Positions 1-7,529 of a DNA stretch of 64,000 bases are shown piece after piece. The position numbers and the translations under genes are program-made. The notes under the pieces were generated by a model. That model did no database searches. It was not told the origin of the DNA and saw nothing but the letters and a program-made list of their open reading frames with translations. Positions within the stretch are counted from its first letter, which is position 1. Every line of letters starts with the position of its first letter. The DNA lies in NCBI GenBank assembly GCA_965218235.1, contig OZ244596.1, positions 1,612,001 to 1,676,000 of the forward strand, read 5' to 3'. Source of the DNA: CADCWK01 sp965218235 (GTDB taxonomy: Bacteria > Chloroflexota > Chloroflexia > Thermomicrobiales > UBA6265).

Positions 1-1200
1 GTCCTCCGGCAGCCCGCCGACGTTGTGGTGCGTCTTGATCTTGACGGCCGCGCCGGTGTCGGCTGTCGTGCTCTCGATCACGTCGGGGTAGAGCGTGCCC
101 TGGGCGAGGAAGCGGAACGGCCCGCCCTCGGCCTCCTGGCGCCGGGCCTCGGCCTCGAACTGGCGGACGAAGACCTCGCCGATCACCTTGCGCTTCCGCT
201 CCGGGTCCGAGACGCCGGAGAGCCGGTCGAGGAAGGTCTCAGACGCGTCGACATAGACGAGCGGCATCTCGAAGGCGCCGGCGAAGACCTCCCGGACGAG
301 GTCGGCCTCCCCGGCCCGGAGCAGCCCGTTGTCGACGAAGACCGGCGTGAGCTGGTCGCCGATCGCCCGGTGGATCAGCGCCGCCGCGACGGAGGAGTCG
401 ACGCCGCCGCTCAGCCCGAGCAGCACCCGGTCGCCGCCGACCCGCGCCCGGATGTCCCGGACGGTCGCCTCGATGAACGACTCGGCCCGCCAGTTGGTCT
501 CGCAGCCGCAGACATCGACGAGGAAGTTTCGGATGATCGCCGCGCCCCGCGGCGTGTGGGAGACCTCCGGGTGGAACTGGAGGCCGACGATCTGGCCGCG
601 GCCCATCGCGGCGACGGGCGAGTTCGCCGACCGGGCCAGGACGGTGAAGCCCTCCGGCGGGGCGGGGAGGTGGTCGCCGTGGCTCATCCAGACCGGCAGC
701 CGGTCCGGCAGCCCGGCGAACAGCCGGCTGGCCGGCTCGTCGGTGGCCGGGTGCGCGACCTCGATCGTCGCCGGGCCGTACTCCCGGTGGTCGGCCAAGT
801 CCACGGCGCCGCCGAAGGCCTGGGCGATCAACTGCATCCCGTAGCAGATCCCCAGGACCGGCAGGCCACGCTCAAGCACCCAGCCTGGCAGGCGTGGCGC
901 CCCCTCCTCGTAGACGCTGGCCGGGCCGCCCGACAGGATGACGCCCTTTGGCGCGAGCCGCTCGACGTCGGCCCAGGTCACGTCGTGGTGGAGCAGCTCG
1001 CTGTAGACGCCGGCCTCCCGGACCCGGCGGGTGATGAGCTGGCTGTACTGCGAGCCGAAGTCCAGCACGACGACGGCGTCGACGGCGGTCGGGGCCTGTT
1101 CGAGCAGGTGGGCCGACTCGTCGACGGGTGGGTCGCTCGGGTGGATGGTGCCTTCGGTCTGGTCGATCGTCGGTGGGGTGGCCGTCTCGGGGGTGCTCAC
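1..1200 (-). CDS. guaA: GMP synthase (glutamine-hydrolysing), 3' end missing
   Basis: Converts XMP to GMP with glutamine as nitrogen donor, the last step of guanine nucleotide synthesis. The 400 visible codons open with a roughly 40-residue extension, then VVLDFGSQYSQ begins the class I amidotransferase domain. The nucleophile lies in GICYGMQ (near residue 118) and the His-Glu pair in HPEVSHT (near 210). The ATP-pyrophosphatase P-loop SGGVDSS is near residue 262, and the last visible residues are the conserved KTHHNVGGLPE. The GTG start at 1200 is chosen because the ATG at 1213 is out of frame. About 110-120 C-terminal residues lie beyond the left edge. Confidence 0.97.
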   Translation of the reverse strand, partial: MSTPETATPPTIDQTEGTIHPSDPPVDESAHLLEQAPTAVDAVVVLDFGSQYSQLITRRVREAGVYSELLHHDVTWADVERLAPKGVILSGGPASVYEEGAPRLPGWVLERGLPVLGICYGMQLIAQAFGGAVDLADHREYGPATIEVAHPATDEPASRLFAGLPDRLPVWMSHGDHLPAPPEGFTVLARSANSPVAAMGRGQIVGLQFHPEVSHTPRGAAIIRNFLVDVCGCETNWRAESFIEATVRDIRARVGGDRVLLGLSGGVDSSVAAALIHRAIGDQLTPVFVDNGLLRAGEADLVREVFAGAFEMPLVYVDASETFLDRLSGVSDPERKRKVIGEVFVRQFEAEARRQEAEGGPFRFLAQGTLYPDVIESTTADTGAAVKIKTHHNVGGLPED

Positions 1201-1429
1201 GGGCAGTCCTCATGGTGAGGGCCACCGGCCGGGTCGTCCGGGGCGCCGGGGCCGCTGATCTCTGCGGCGATTGTACGTGACGGACCCGAGTGGGAGCGGC
1301 GACGTTGACCAGCAGGGTCAGCGGTCGGGGGGCCGTCCTGGCCGTGTCAACGCGGCTGCTCACCCGCGAATGGGGTCTCCCGTGGCGGCGGCCCAATCAC
1401 CGCTGCCGATGTTGTCCCAGGGTGGCGGG

Positions 1430-2335
1430 TCAGGCGGTCGGGTCGGGGAAGTAGTGGCCCTGGTCGAGATCGTCGATCAGTCCGGGATGGGTCGGCTGCC
1501 AATGCATCTGCTGCCGGGTCAATGCACTTGACGCCGGCGCATCGGCCCCAAAGAACGACCCGAGCCAGCCGAAGTGCCCAGCCGCGTCCTCGGGCGCGAT
1601 GGCGACGACCGGCAGGTTGAGATGGCGGCCGATCACCTCGGCGATCCGGCGCGTCGGCACGCCCTCTTCGGCAACCCCGTGCAGCACCGACCTCGCCGGC
1701 GCGTGCTCCAGCGCCAGTCGGAAGAGCGGCGCGGCGTCGAGCCGGTGGACGGCCGGCCAGCGGTTGGACCCGTCTCCGATAAAGCTGGAGACGCCCTTCT
1801 CGCGGGCGATCCCGATCAGAGCCGCGACGAAGCCGTGGTCGCCCTCGCCGTGGACGGTCGGTGCCAGCCGCACGATGGACGAGCGGACCCCGCGCCCGGC
1901 GAGGGCGAGCGCCGCCTGCGTCCCGGCCAGCCGCGGCCCCCCGGCGGCGGTCGATTCCGGCATGTCGCGCTCGGTCCCCACTTGCCCCGCCGGGAGCCCG
2001 AGCATGCCGGAGACGATCACGAGGGGCCGGTCGGACCCCTCCAGCTCACCGCCGAGGGTCTCGATCGCTTGGCGATCCGCCTGGGCGGCAGCGGCGAAGT
2101 CCGAGAAATCATGGGTGAACGCGAGGTGAATCACGCCGTCAGCCGCGGCCGCGCCGGCCCGCAGGCTGTCGAGGTCGTCGAGGCTACCGCGTTGGACCTC
2201 TGCCCCCGAGGCGATGAGGGCGGCGGCTGAGGCATCCGAGCGGGCGAGCCCGGTGACCTGATGTCCGGCGGCGAGGAGGTCGGGAGCGACGGCGGAACCG
2301 ATGAAACCGGTTGCGCCAGTGACGAATACGCGCAT
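1430..2335 (-). CDS. NAD(P)-dependent epimerase/dehydratase-like oxidoreductase
   Basis: A 301-residue extended-SDR protein. It opens with the dinucleotide-binding motif MRVFVTGATGFIGSA, followed by an acidic/arginine region after beta-2 (GLARSDASAAAL) and a DGVIHLAF segment typical of atypical SDRs. No clear YxxxK catalytic pair is visible, as in many NAD-dependent epimerase/dehydratase homologues of unknown substrate. The ATG at 2335 is preceded by a good ribosome site (AGGAAAGAGA), so upstream in-frame codons are not used. It lies in the same direction as the SDR gene upstream (122-base gap) and may be co-transcribed with it. Confidence 0.85.
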   Translation of the reverse strand: MRVFVTGATGFIGSAVAPDLLAAGHQVTGLARSDASAAALIASGAEVQRGSLDDLDSLRAGAAAADGVIHLAFTHDFSDFAAAAQADRQAIETLGGELEGSDRPLVIVSGMLGLPAGQVGTERDMPESTAAGGPRLAGTQAALALAGRGVRSSIVRLAPTVHGEGDHGFVAALIGIAREKGVSSFIGDGSNRWPAVHRLDAAPLFRLALEHAPARSVLHGVAEEGVPTRRIAEVIGRHLNLPVVAIAPEDAAGHFGWLGSFFGADAPASSALTRQQMHWQPTHPGLIDDLDQGHYFPDPTA

Positions 2336-2457
2336 GACAGTCTCTTTCCTGGGTGGGGGTGATGGCGTTCGGGTTGGGTGATCGTCGGCACCGGGCGAGG
2401 TTCGGAACAATCAGCGTCGTGCGGTCCGCGGCTGGACAGCCGTGAGCTGAGACGCGG

Positions 2458-3201
2458 TCACAACTGGGAGCCACCTCCGTCCACGGCGAGCTCGGCTCCG
2501 GTGGTGTAGGTGGCATCGAACGCGAGGAACGCGACCGCCCTGGCAATCTCGCTCGGCTCACCGAAGCGCTGCATGGGGTTGTCCGCCGTCATCTGAGCCC
2601 TGGTCTGCTCGGCGGCCTCCTTCGGCATCGTCCTGTCCAGAACACCCGTGTCGATGGGGCCGGGGCTGACAGCGTTGACGCGAATCCGGCGCGGCAGCAA
2701 CTCGCGGGCGAGACTGCGGGTCATGGAGCGCAGCGCCGCCTTGCTGGCGGCGTACGCGCTGATCATTGGGATCCCCAACACGTTCGCCACCGACGTGGTG
2801 ATCACGACGCCGCTCCCCGCGCTCAGCAGCGGGACGAGCTTCTGCACGGTGAAGTACGGCCCCTTGGCGTTCACGGTGAGCAGCTGGTCGTACATCTCCT
2901 CGGACGTCGCCTCGAATGGCGCGAACCCGTTGACGCCAGCGTTGACGAAGAGGGCGTCGATCGAGCCGAACTCGGCCCTCACGCGGTCGGCCAGCGCGTC
3001 GATGTCTGGCAATGACGCCGCGTCGCTCCGGACGGCGACCGCATTGCCTCCGAGTCGTTCACGGGCCGAGTCCAGCGTTGCCTGGGTGCGTCCGGTGATG
3101 AGAACGCGCGCTCCTTCATCAACCAGCAGCTGTGCCGTCGCGAGACCGAACCCGCTGCTCCCCCCTGTGATAACGACACGCTTGCCGTCGTACTTGCCCA
3201 T
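2458..3201 (-). CDS. SDR family oxidoreductase (classical)
   Basis: A 247-residue classical short-chain dehydrogenase. The nucleotide-binding motif TGGSSGFG is near residue 12, NAG near 86, the catalytic Ser in VVITTSVAN, and Tyr/Lys in YAASKAA. It ends in the usual GAELAVDGG segment. The substrate cannot be told; close relatives are annotated as general NADPH-dependent dehydrogenases. The ATG at 3201 has AGGAGA seven bases upstream. It is transcribed away from the TetR gene at 3338, and the gap holds two copies of a palindromic operator, so it is probably repressed by that regulator. Confidence 0.9.
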   Translation of the reverse strand: MGKYDGKRVVITGGSSGFGLATAQLLVDEGARVLITGRTQATLDSARERLGGNAVAVRSDAASLPDIDALADRVRAEFGSIDALFVNAGVNGFAPFEATSEEMYDQLLTVNAKGPYFTVQKLVPLLSAGSGVVITTSVANVLGIPMISAYAASKAALRSMTRSLARELLPRRIRVNAVSPGPIDTGVLDRTMPKEAAEQTRAQMTADNPMQRFGEPSEIARAVAFLAFDATYTTGAELAVDGGGSQL

Positions 3202-3272
3202 TGCGAATCTCCTGTTTCCGGTTCCCGAGTGGTCGACTGCTCCTGCACCAGCTCTGGCAGGCATTCGAATGG

Positions 3273-3289
3273 ATGGCAGCGACTGTCAT
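3273..3289. promoter_or_regulatory. Palindromic operator, copy 1 (TetR/SDR gap)
   Basis: ATGGCAG-CGA-CTGTCAT, an inverted repeat with one mismatch. It lies 72 bases upstream of the SDR start and shares its arms with the perfect copy at 3304-3320. Both copies lie in the divergent gap, which suggests binding by the adjacent TetR-family protein (inference). Confidence 0.65.
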
Positions 3290-3303
3290 CACTTTAGCAC
3301 ACG

Positions 3304-3320
3304 ATGGCAGTCACTGCCAT
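3304..3320. promoter_or_regulatory. Palindromic operator, copy 2 (TetR/SDR gap)
   Basis: ATGGCAG-TCA-CTGCCAT, a perfect 7-3-7 inverted repeat only 17 bases before the TetR start. Its centre is 31 bases (about three helical turns) from copy 1, so two repressor dimers could sit on the same DNA face. Confidence 0.7.
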
Positions 3321-3337
3321 CAGGTACAATGGCTACC

Positions 3338-3907
3338 ATGAGCAGATGGGAACCCGACGCCCGGGGCCGACTCCAGCAGGCTGCACTGGCGCTCTACATC
3401 GAGCGCGGGTTCGAGCAGACCACGGTGGCGGAGATCACCCGGCGAGCGGGGCTCACGGAGCGAACGTACTTCCGGCACTTCGCCGACAAGCGCGAGGTGC
3501 TGTTCTATGGCTCGGATGTGCTGCAGGAGCTCCTTGTGAGAAATGTCGAAGCTGCGCCCAAAGGCCTGGCGCCAATCGCCGCGATCGTCGCGGCGCTCGC
3601 GGTCGCCGCGACCGGGTTGCTCCAGGAGCGCCACGACTTCGCCCGGCAGCGGCAGACTGTCATAGCGGCAAATACGGGGCTTCAGGAACGTGAGCTGATC
3701 AAGCTCGCGTCGCTGTCTGGCGCGCTGGCCGATGCGTTGCGCCAGCGCGGGGTCGCGGATCCGAGCGCGAGACTGGCTGCCGAGGCGGGGATTACCGTCT
3801 TCAAGGTCGCGTTCGAGCGCTGGATCGACGATGGCAATGAGTGCGACCTGTCGCATCTCATCCAGGAGACGCACGACGAGCTCCGAGGCGTGGTCGTGGG
3901 CAGCTGA
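3338..3907 (+). CDS. TetR family transcriptional regulator
   Basis: A 189-residue repressor. The N-terminal helix-turn-helix reads ALYIERGFEQTTVAEITRRA followed by GLTERTYFRHFADKREVLF, the TetR_N signature. The C-terminal ligand domain is of a common actinobacterial/Chloroflexota type. An in-frame ATG nine bases earlier (3329) is equally possible. The open frame extends far upstream, but that part overlaps the divergent SDR gene and is not coding. Twin palindromes immediately upstream point to autoregulation together with control of the SDR gene. The ligand is unknown. Confidence 0.9.
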   Translation: MSRWEPDARGRLQQAALALYIERGFEQTTVAEITRRAGLTERTYFRHFADKREVLFYGSDVLQELLVRNVEAAPKGLAPIAAIVAALAVAATGLLQERHDFARQRQTVIAANTGLQERELIKLASLSGALADALRQRGVADPSARLAAEAGITVFKVAFERWIDDGNECDLSHLIQETHDELRGVVVGS

Positions 3908-4036
3908 TCACCGGCGACAAGTGGTGCGCGACGTCAGGCCCGACGCCGGTCCGCCGCGTGACGCGGCATCGTTGAAAACGACGCCCGGACTGCCAATCCT
4001 CCACGCCGCCACCACGGCGCCGACCCGCGGAATTTC

Positions 4037-4462
4037 CTAGCCGAGGTAGACGTAGGTCTGGTCGTACGCCCAGCCAGGGATGGTCTCGATCTCGACCTCG
4101 AGCCGGGGGTGGAGCGGGTCGATCCGCTTGCTGAGGTGAAGATCGACGACGGTCCGGTCGTCGAAGCCGAGCGCCCGGCCGAGGCTGTCGAGCGCGATCT
4201 TGAGTCCGCCGTCGAGGTCGCGGCGGTGGGGCGTCTCGAAGAAGAACTCCAGCATCATCCCGATCGGCGACTGGCCGAGGGCCGCCTCGATCTCCGGCGT
4301 GACCGTCCCGGCCCGGCGGGCCAGCTCGATCGCCGCCGCCGCCTCCTTGTGGAACGCCTGCGCCGTCCGGCTCAGGACCCGCCGCCGCCCGACCGTGACG
4401 TATTGGTTGTTGACGCCGGGCGGGAGGGGCAGCGTCAGCCGCAGCGTGACCGGAGTCGACAT
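4037..4462 (-). CDS. RusA-like Holliday junction resolvase family protein
   Basis: A 141-residue protein with the RusA fold signature. The N-terminal PPGVNNQY matches the RusA nucleic-acid contact region. RRDLDGGLKIALDSL and FDDRTVVDLH carry the conserved acidic residues that bind metal in RusA endonucleases. RusA cleaves four-way DNA junctions and is often phage-derived, but no phage genes are visible here, so this looks like a resident chromosomal homologue. The start at 4462 (MSTPVTL) is the most homologue-like; longer in-frame starts exist. It converges with the TetR gene, with a 129-base gap. Confidence 0.8.
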   Translation of the reverse strand: MSTPVTLRLTLPLPPGVNNQYVTVGRRRVLSRTAQAFHKEAAAAIELARRAGTVTPEIEAALGQSPIGMMLEFFFETPHRRDLDGGLKIALDSLGRALGFDDRTVVDLHLSKRIDPLHPRLEVEIETIPGWAYDQTYVYLG

Positions 4463-4770
4463 GGTCGCGTCCGACGGCTCGGTCAAGGATCGTGCTCCGT
4501 GCTCCAGTGTCCGTGCATGGTGACGGGATGGACCGTCTCGCTGCAGCATACCGGAGATGGCCGCGGGGACGGTCGCCCCGGTTTCGACCGCCGACTTCGC
4601 GTGGCCAGAACGTCTCGGGATAGGCTACCGTGGTCGCCGGAACTGGCATCGGCTGATCGCCCCTGCGACAGACGCAACGATCTCCGTCCACGGCTCCGTC
4701 TGCCGCTAACCGTCCTGGGTGACCGTGCCGTCGTCGTCTGATCCACTCTTCCCATAGGAGTCGTTCTCCC

Positions 4771-5439
4771 GTGCCCGCCGACCAGCCAGCGTCAATGCCC
4801 GAAGGCAAGAGCCGGGCTGTCCGAACCGGGCCGCTCCGGATCGCCGTTCTGCTCTCCGGCTCCGGCCGGTCGCTGGCGAACCTGCTCGCGGTGATCGCCG
4901 CCGGTGAGCTTGAGGCCGAGGTCGTCGCGGTGGTGTCGTCCGTGGCCGGAGTTCGGGGGCTGGAGATCGCGGGTGAGGCTGGTGTCCCGCGGACGACGAT
5001 CTCCCGGAAGGGCTTCGCCGGCGATGCCGCCTACAGCACGGCGGTCTACGGCTGGCTGGCGCCGCACCGTCCGGACCTGATCGTCCTGGCCGGCTTCCTT
5101 CGCAAGCTCGACGTCCCGCCCATCTGGGCGGGGCGAATCCTGAACATCCACCCGGCCCTGGCCGCCGCCTTCCCCTACGCCTCCGGGCGCGGCTTCTACG
5201 GCGAACGGGTCCACGCCGCCGTCCTCGCCAACGGCGACGAGCGGTCCGGCGCGACGATCCACGTCGTCGACAACGGGTATGACACCGGGCCGGTCGTCGC
5301 CGAGATCGCCGTCCCGGTCCTGCCCGGCGACGACGCCCGGACCCTCGGCGCCCGCGTCTTCGCGGCCGAGTGCCAACTCTACCCAGCGACGATCCGGGCC
5401 TACGTCGCCGCCTACCCGGAGCTGTTCGGCCGGAACTGA
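4771..5439 (+). CDS. purN: Phosphoribosylglycinamide formyltransferase
   Basis: Transfers a formyl group from 10-formyl-tetrahydrofolate to GAR in purine synthesis. The protein has 222 residues: IAVLLSGSGRSLANLL is the phosphate-binding N-terminus, NIHPAL carries the catalytic Asn and His, and HVVDNGYDTGPV holds the conserved Asp. The GTG start at 4771 follows AGGAGT at a slightly long spacing; an ATG at 4795 is an alternative. The 3' third of this gene is repeated, broken, at 7089-7357, beyond the sulfite-oxidase-like gene. Confidence 0.93.
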   Translation: MPADQPASMPEGKSRAVRTGPLRIAVLLSGSGRSLANLLAVIAAGELEAEVVAVVSSVAGVRGLEIAGEAGVPRTTISRKGFAGDAAYSTAVYGWLAPHRPDLIVLAGFLRKLDVPPIWAGRILNIHPALAAAFPYASGRGFYGERVHAAVLANGDERSGATIHVVDNGYDTGPVVAEIAVPVLPGDDARTLGARVFAAECQLYPATIRAYVAAYPELFGRN

Positions 5440-5740
5440 GCTACCCACGCCGGCGGGGAGCACCGGATGCTCGGGAACTCAGCCGGCCAAAGTTGACCGC
5501 TGCCGCTTCCGGGTCGCGCCTGCCGCGCCAGGCCGAATCGATGGGCTCCGTATCGCGAGGACCAGGTGGTCAATAACTGACTAATCGGAAGAAAACGTCG
5601 GGAAAGCTCTCCATGATCGTGGGAAGTTCATCTGCATGATCGATATTTCCGATCGTGACGACTAAGCTGAACTCCAATACCGTCCTGTCACACGGTGGAT
5701 AGTGAGATGGTGAGATGGTGAGAACGAGAGGACAGGCATC
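5440..5740. other. Gene-free leader before the molybdoenzyme gene
   Basis: About 300 bases without a credible gene, noticeably more AT-rich near 5580-5700 than the surroundings and so probably carrying the promoter of the next gene. An 8-base unit TGAGATGG is repeated at 5703-5710 and 5711-5718. A small inverted repeat, GATCG-N7-CGATC, lies around 5640. No sigma-factor consensus could be assigned. Confidence 0.4.
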
Positions 5741-6997
5741 ATGGAACGACCAATGACAGCGGCCACCACGACGCGGGCCAGTGCGGCAGAGACGCGGCGA
5801 CGATTCGTCCAGCGGCTGGCCGCCGCCGGGTTCAGCGTCCCGATCATCTCGTCCATCCTCGCCGAGGGATCATGGGCGCAGGATGCCGCGACCCCGGCCG
5901 CCTCGCCCGTTGCGCAGGTCCCGCCGATCGAATCTCCGTTCGTCGTCACGGTGCAGCCTGGCACGCCCGCCGAGACCCTGGCGGCGCTCGGCAAGGATCC
6001 GCGCATGAACGTCTACGGCGGTCTGAACATCGGTACCCCGATCGAAGTGGTCGATGGCCTGACGGTGCCGAACGAGCTCTTCTTCGTTCGGACGCATGGT
6101 GCGTCCGTGGCCATCGGAGACACGAGTCCCTATCGATTGCAGGTCGGCGGACATGTCTCGACGCCGCTGACGTTGACGCTCGACGATCTCAAATCCATGC
6201 CGCAGCAGACCTATACCGCATTTCTCGAGTGCTCCGGCGACAGTCGCGCGTTCTTCAGCCCGTTTGCCAACGGCAGTCAGTGGCGCAACACGTCAATAGG
6301 CAACGCGGAATGGTCTGGCGTGCGCCTGCGTGATGTCCTCAACCAGGTCGGGGTCAAGGACGGCGCGGTCGATGTTGTTTCGCAAGGCGGTGATTTTCCG
6401 GAGATGCAGCGAGGATTGCCAATCGAGACGGCGATGGCAGCGGACCCCCTTCTGGCGCTGACCATGAACGGCGAGGAGCTACTGGCGCCACACGGTGGAC
6501 CGGTTCGCCTGTTCGTGCCTGGCTGGGGCGGCATCGCCTCGACCAAGTGGCTGATTGGCCTGACGGTTCTGGATCAGCCGTTCACCGGCTCATTCAACAG
6601 CGAGAACTACGTGATCATCGACAAGGACGAGCGCAAACTACGGATGGTCCAGGAGATGCCGGTGAAGTCGATCATCACGACGCCGGTCGGAGGTGCTCAG
6701 CTCACGGCCGGACAGAACGCGCTCGCCGGCTATGCCTGGTCCGGGAACGGCGGGATCACCGCCGTCGAGGTGTCCACCAATGGCGGTTCCTCCTGGGCTC
6801 CCGCGCAGATCACTCAGGAAGCCGGTCCCCTCTCCTGGGTCCGGTACGAGTACGGCTGGGAAGCTCAGCCCGGTCAGGTCCGCCTGGAATCGCGCGCCAC
6901 GGATAGTCGGAGTCTGACCCAGCCCTACGAGGTGGACTGGAACGCGAGCGGGTATCAGTACAACGCCATTCAGTCCGTTTCTGTCACGGTCGTCTGA
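5741..6997 (+). CDS. Tat-exported sulfite-oxidase-family molybdopterin oxidoreductase
   Basis: A 418-residue enzyme of the sulfite oxidase fold. The N-terminus has a twin-arginine signal (RRRFVQRL, a hydrophobic stretch, then cleavage near SWAQDAATP). The Mo-cofactor domain follows: PNELFFVRTHG, and FLECSGDSR, whose Cys is the expected molybdenum ligand. HGGPVRLFVPGWGG and STKWL are family-typical, and the last 120 residues form the Mo-co dimerisation domain. No haem motif or cytochrome partner gene is present, so electron acceptor and substrate are unknown. The ATG at 5741 has GAGAGG upstream. The gene is bracketed by intact purN and a purN fragment. Confidence 0.92.
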   Translation: MERPMTAATTTRASAAETRRRFVQRLAAAGFSVPIISSILAEGSWAQDAATPAASPVAQVPPIESPFVVTVQPGTPAETLAALGKDPRMNVYGGLNIGTPIEVVDGLTVPNELFFVRTHGASVAIGDTSPYRLQVGGHVSTPLTLTLDDLKSMPQQTYTAFLECSGDSRAFFSPFANGSQWRNTSIGNAEWSGVRLRDVLNQVGVKDGAVDVVSQGGDFPEMQRGLPIETAMAADPLLALTMNGEELLAPHGGPVRLFVPGWGGIASTKWLIGLTVLDQPFTGSFNSENYVIIDKDERKLRMVQEMPVKSIITTPVGGAQLTAGQNALAGYAWSGNGGITAVEVSTNGGSSWAPAQITQEAGPLSWVRYEYGWEAQPGQVRLESRATDSRSLTQPYEVDWNASGYQYNAIQSVSVTVV

Positions 6998-7088
6998 TAC
7001 TGGGTGAGATAGCCTCTGGACGAGTGACCGGTCGTTCCCGGACGGTCACTCGTTCTGGAGGCCGTGAGCGGGACCAGGTTCACCTCCC

Positions 7089-7357
7089 GACATCCAGCTC
7101 GCACTGGGCCGCCGCCCACCCCGCCGCCTCCGGGCGCAGCGTCTACGGTGAGCGGGTCCACGCCGCCGTCCTCGTCAATGGCGACGAGCGGTCCGGCGCG
7201 ACGATCCACGTCGTCGACAACGGCGACGCCACCGGTCCTGCCAGGCGACGACGCCCGGACTCTCGGCGCCCGCGTCTTCGCGGCCGAGTGCCAGCCCTAC
7301 CCGGCGACGATCCGGGCCTCCATCCCCGCTCATCTGGAGCTGTCCGGCCAGCGCTGA
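7089..7357 (+). pseudogene. Broken partial copy of purN (3' end)
   Basis: This stretch is clearly similar in DNA to the last third of purN (about 5140-5439). GERVHAA, NGDERSGATIHVVDNG and DDARTLGARVFAAEC are all recognisable, but they lie in two different frames because about 40 bases between them (encoding YDTGPVVAEIAV) are mostly deleted. It ends with the same stop region as purN. It has no start and is not expected to make a working enzyme. With intact purN upstream, it brackets the sulfite-oxidase-like gene, which suggests a segmental duplication or an insertion with rearrangement. Confidence 0.85.
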
Positions 7358-7529
7358 CCCGTGTGGGGTGGCGTGTGCGCGCGGAGTGGTGGTCGCATCA
7401 GGCCCTGCCTGTTCGGTCGATGTCAGTCCTTGTAGCGACCAATAGACTTTATGGGGTGTCTGGCGCCAGTGGAACGCGGCCGGCCCGGACTACGGTGCCG
7501 TCCAGCGGCCAGCACAGACGGGGAGCGAC

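Noticed and set aside
25..1218. Long + strand open frame opposite guaA
   Set aside because: The minus strand encodes unmistakable GMP synthase; the + strand frame is Arg/Asp/Val-rich shadow sequence caused by high GC at the third codon position.
2648..3907. Long + strand frame extending the TetR gene 230 codons upstream
   Set aside because: The upstream part overlaps the divergent SDR gene and the operators; the regulator starts at 3338 (or 3329).
5690..5740. ECF41-type promoter before the sulfite-oxidase-like gene (TGTCACA at about 5687)
   Set aside because: No CGTC at the required 16-base spacing.
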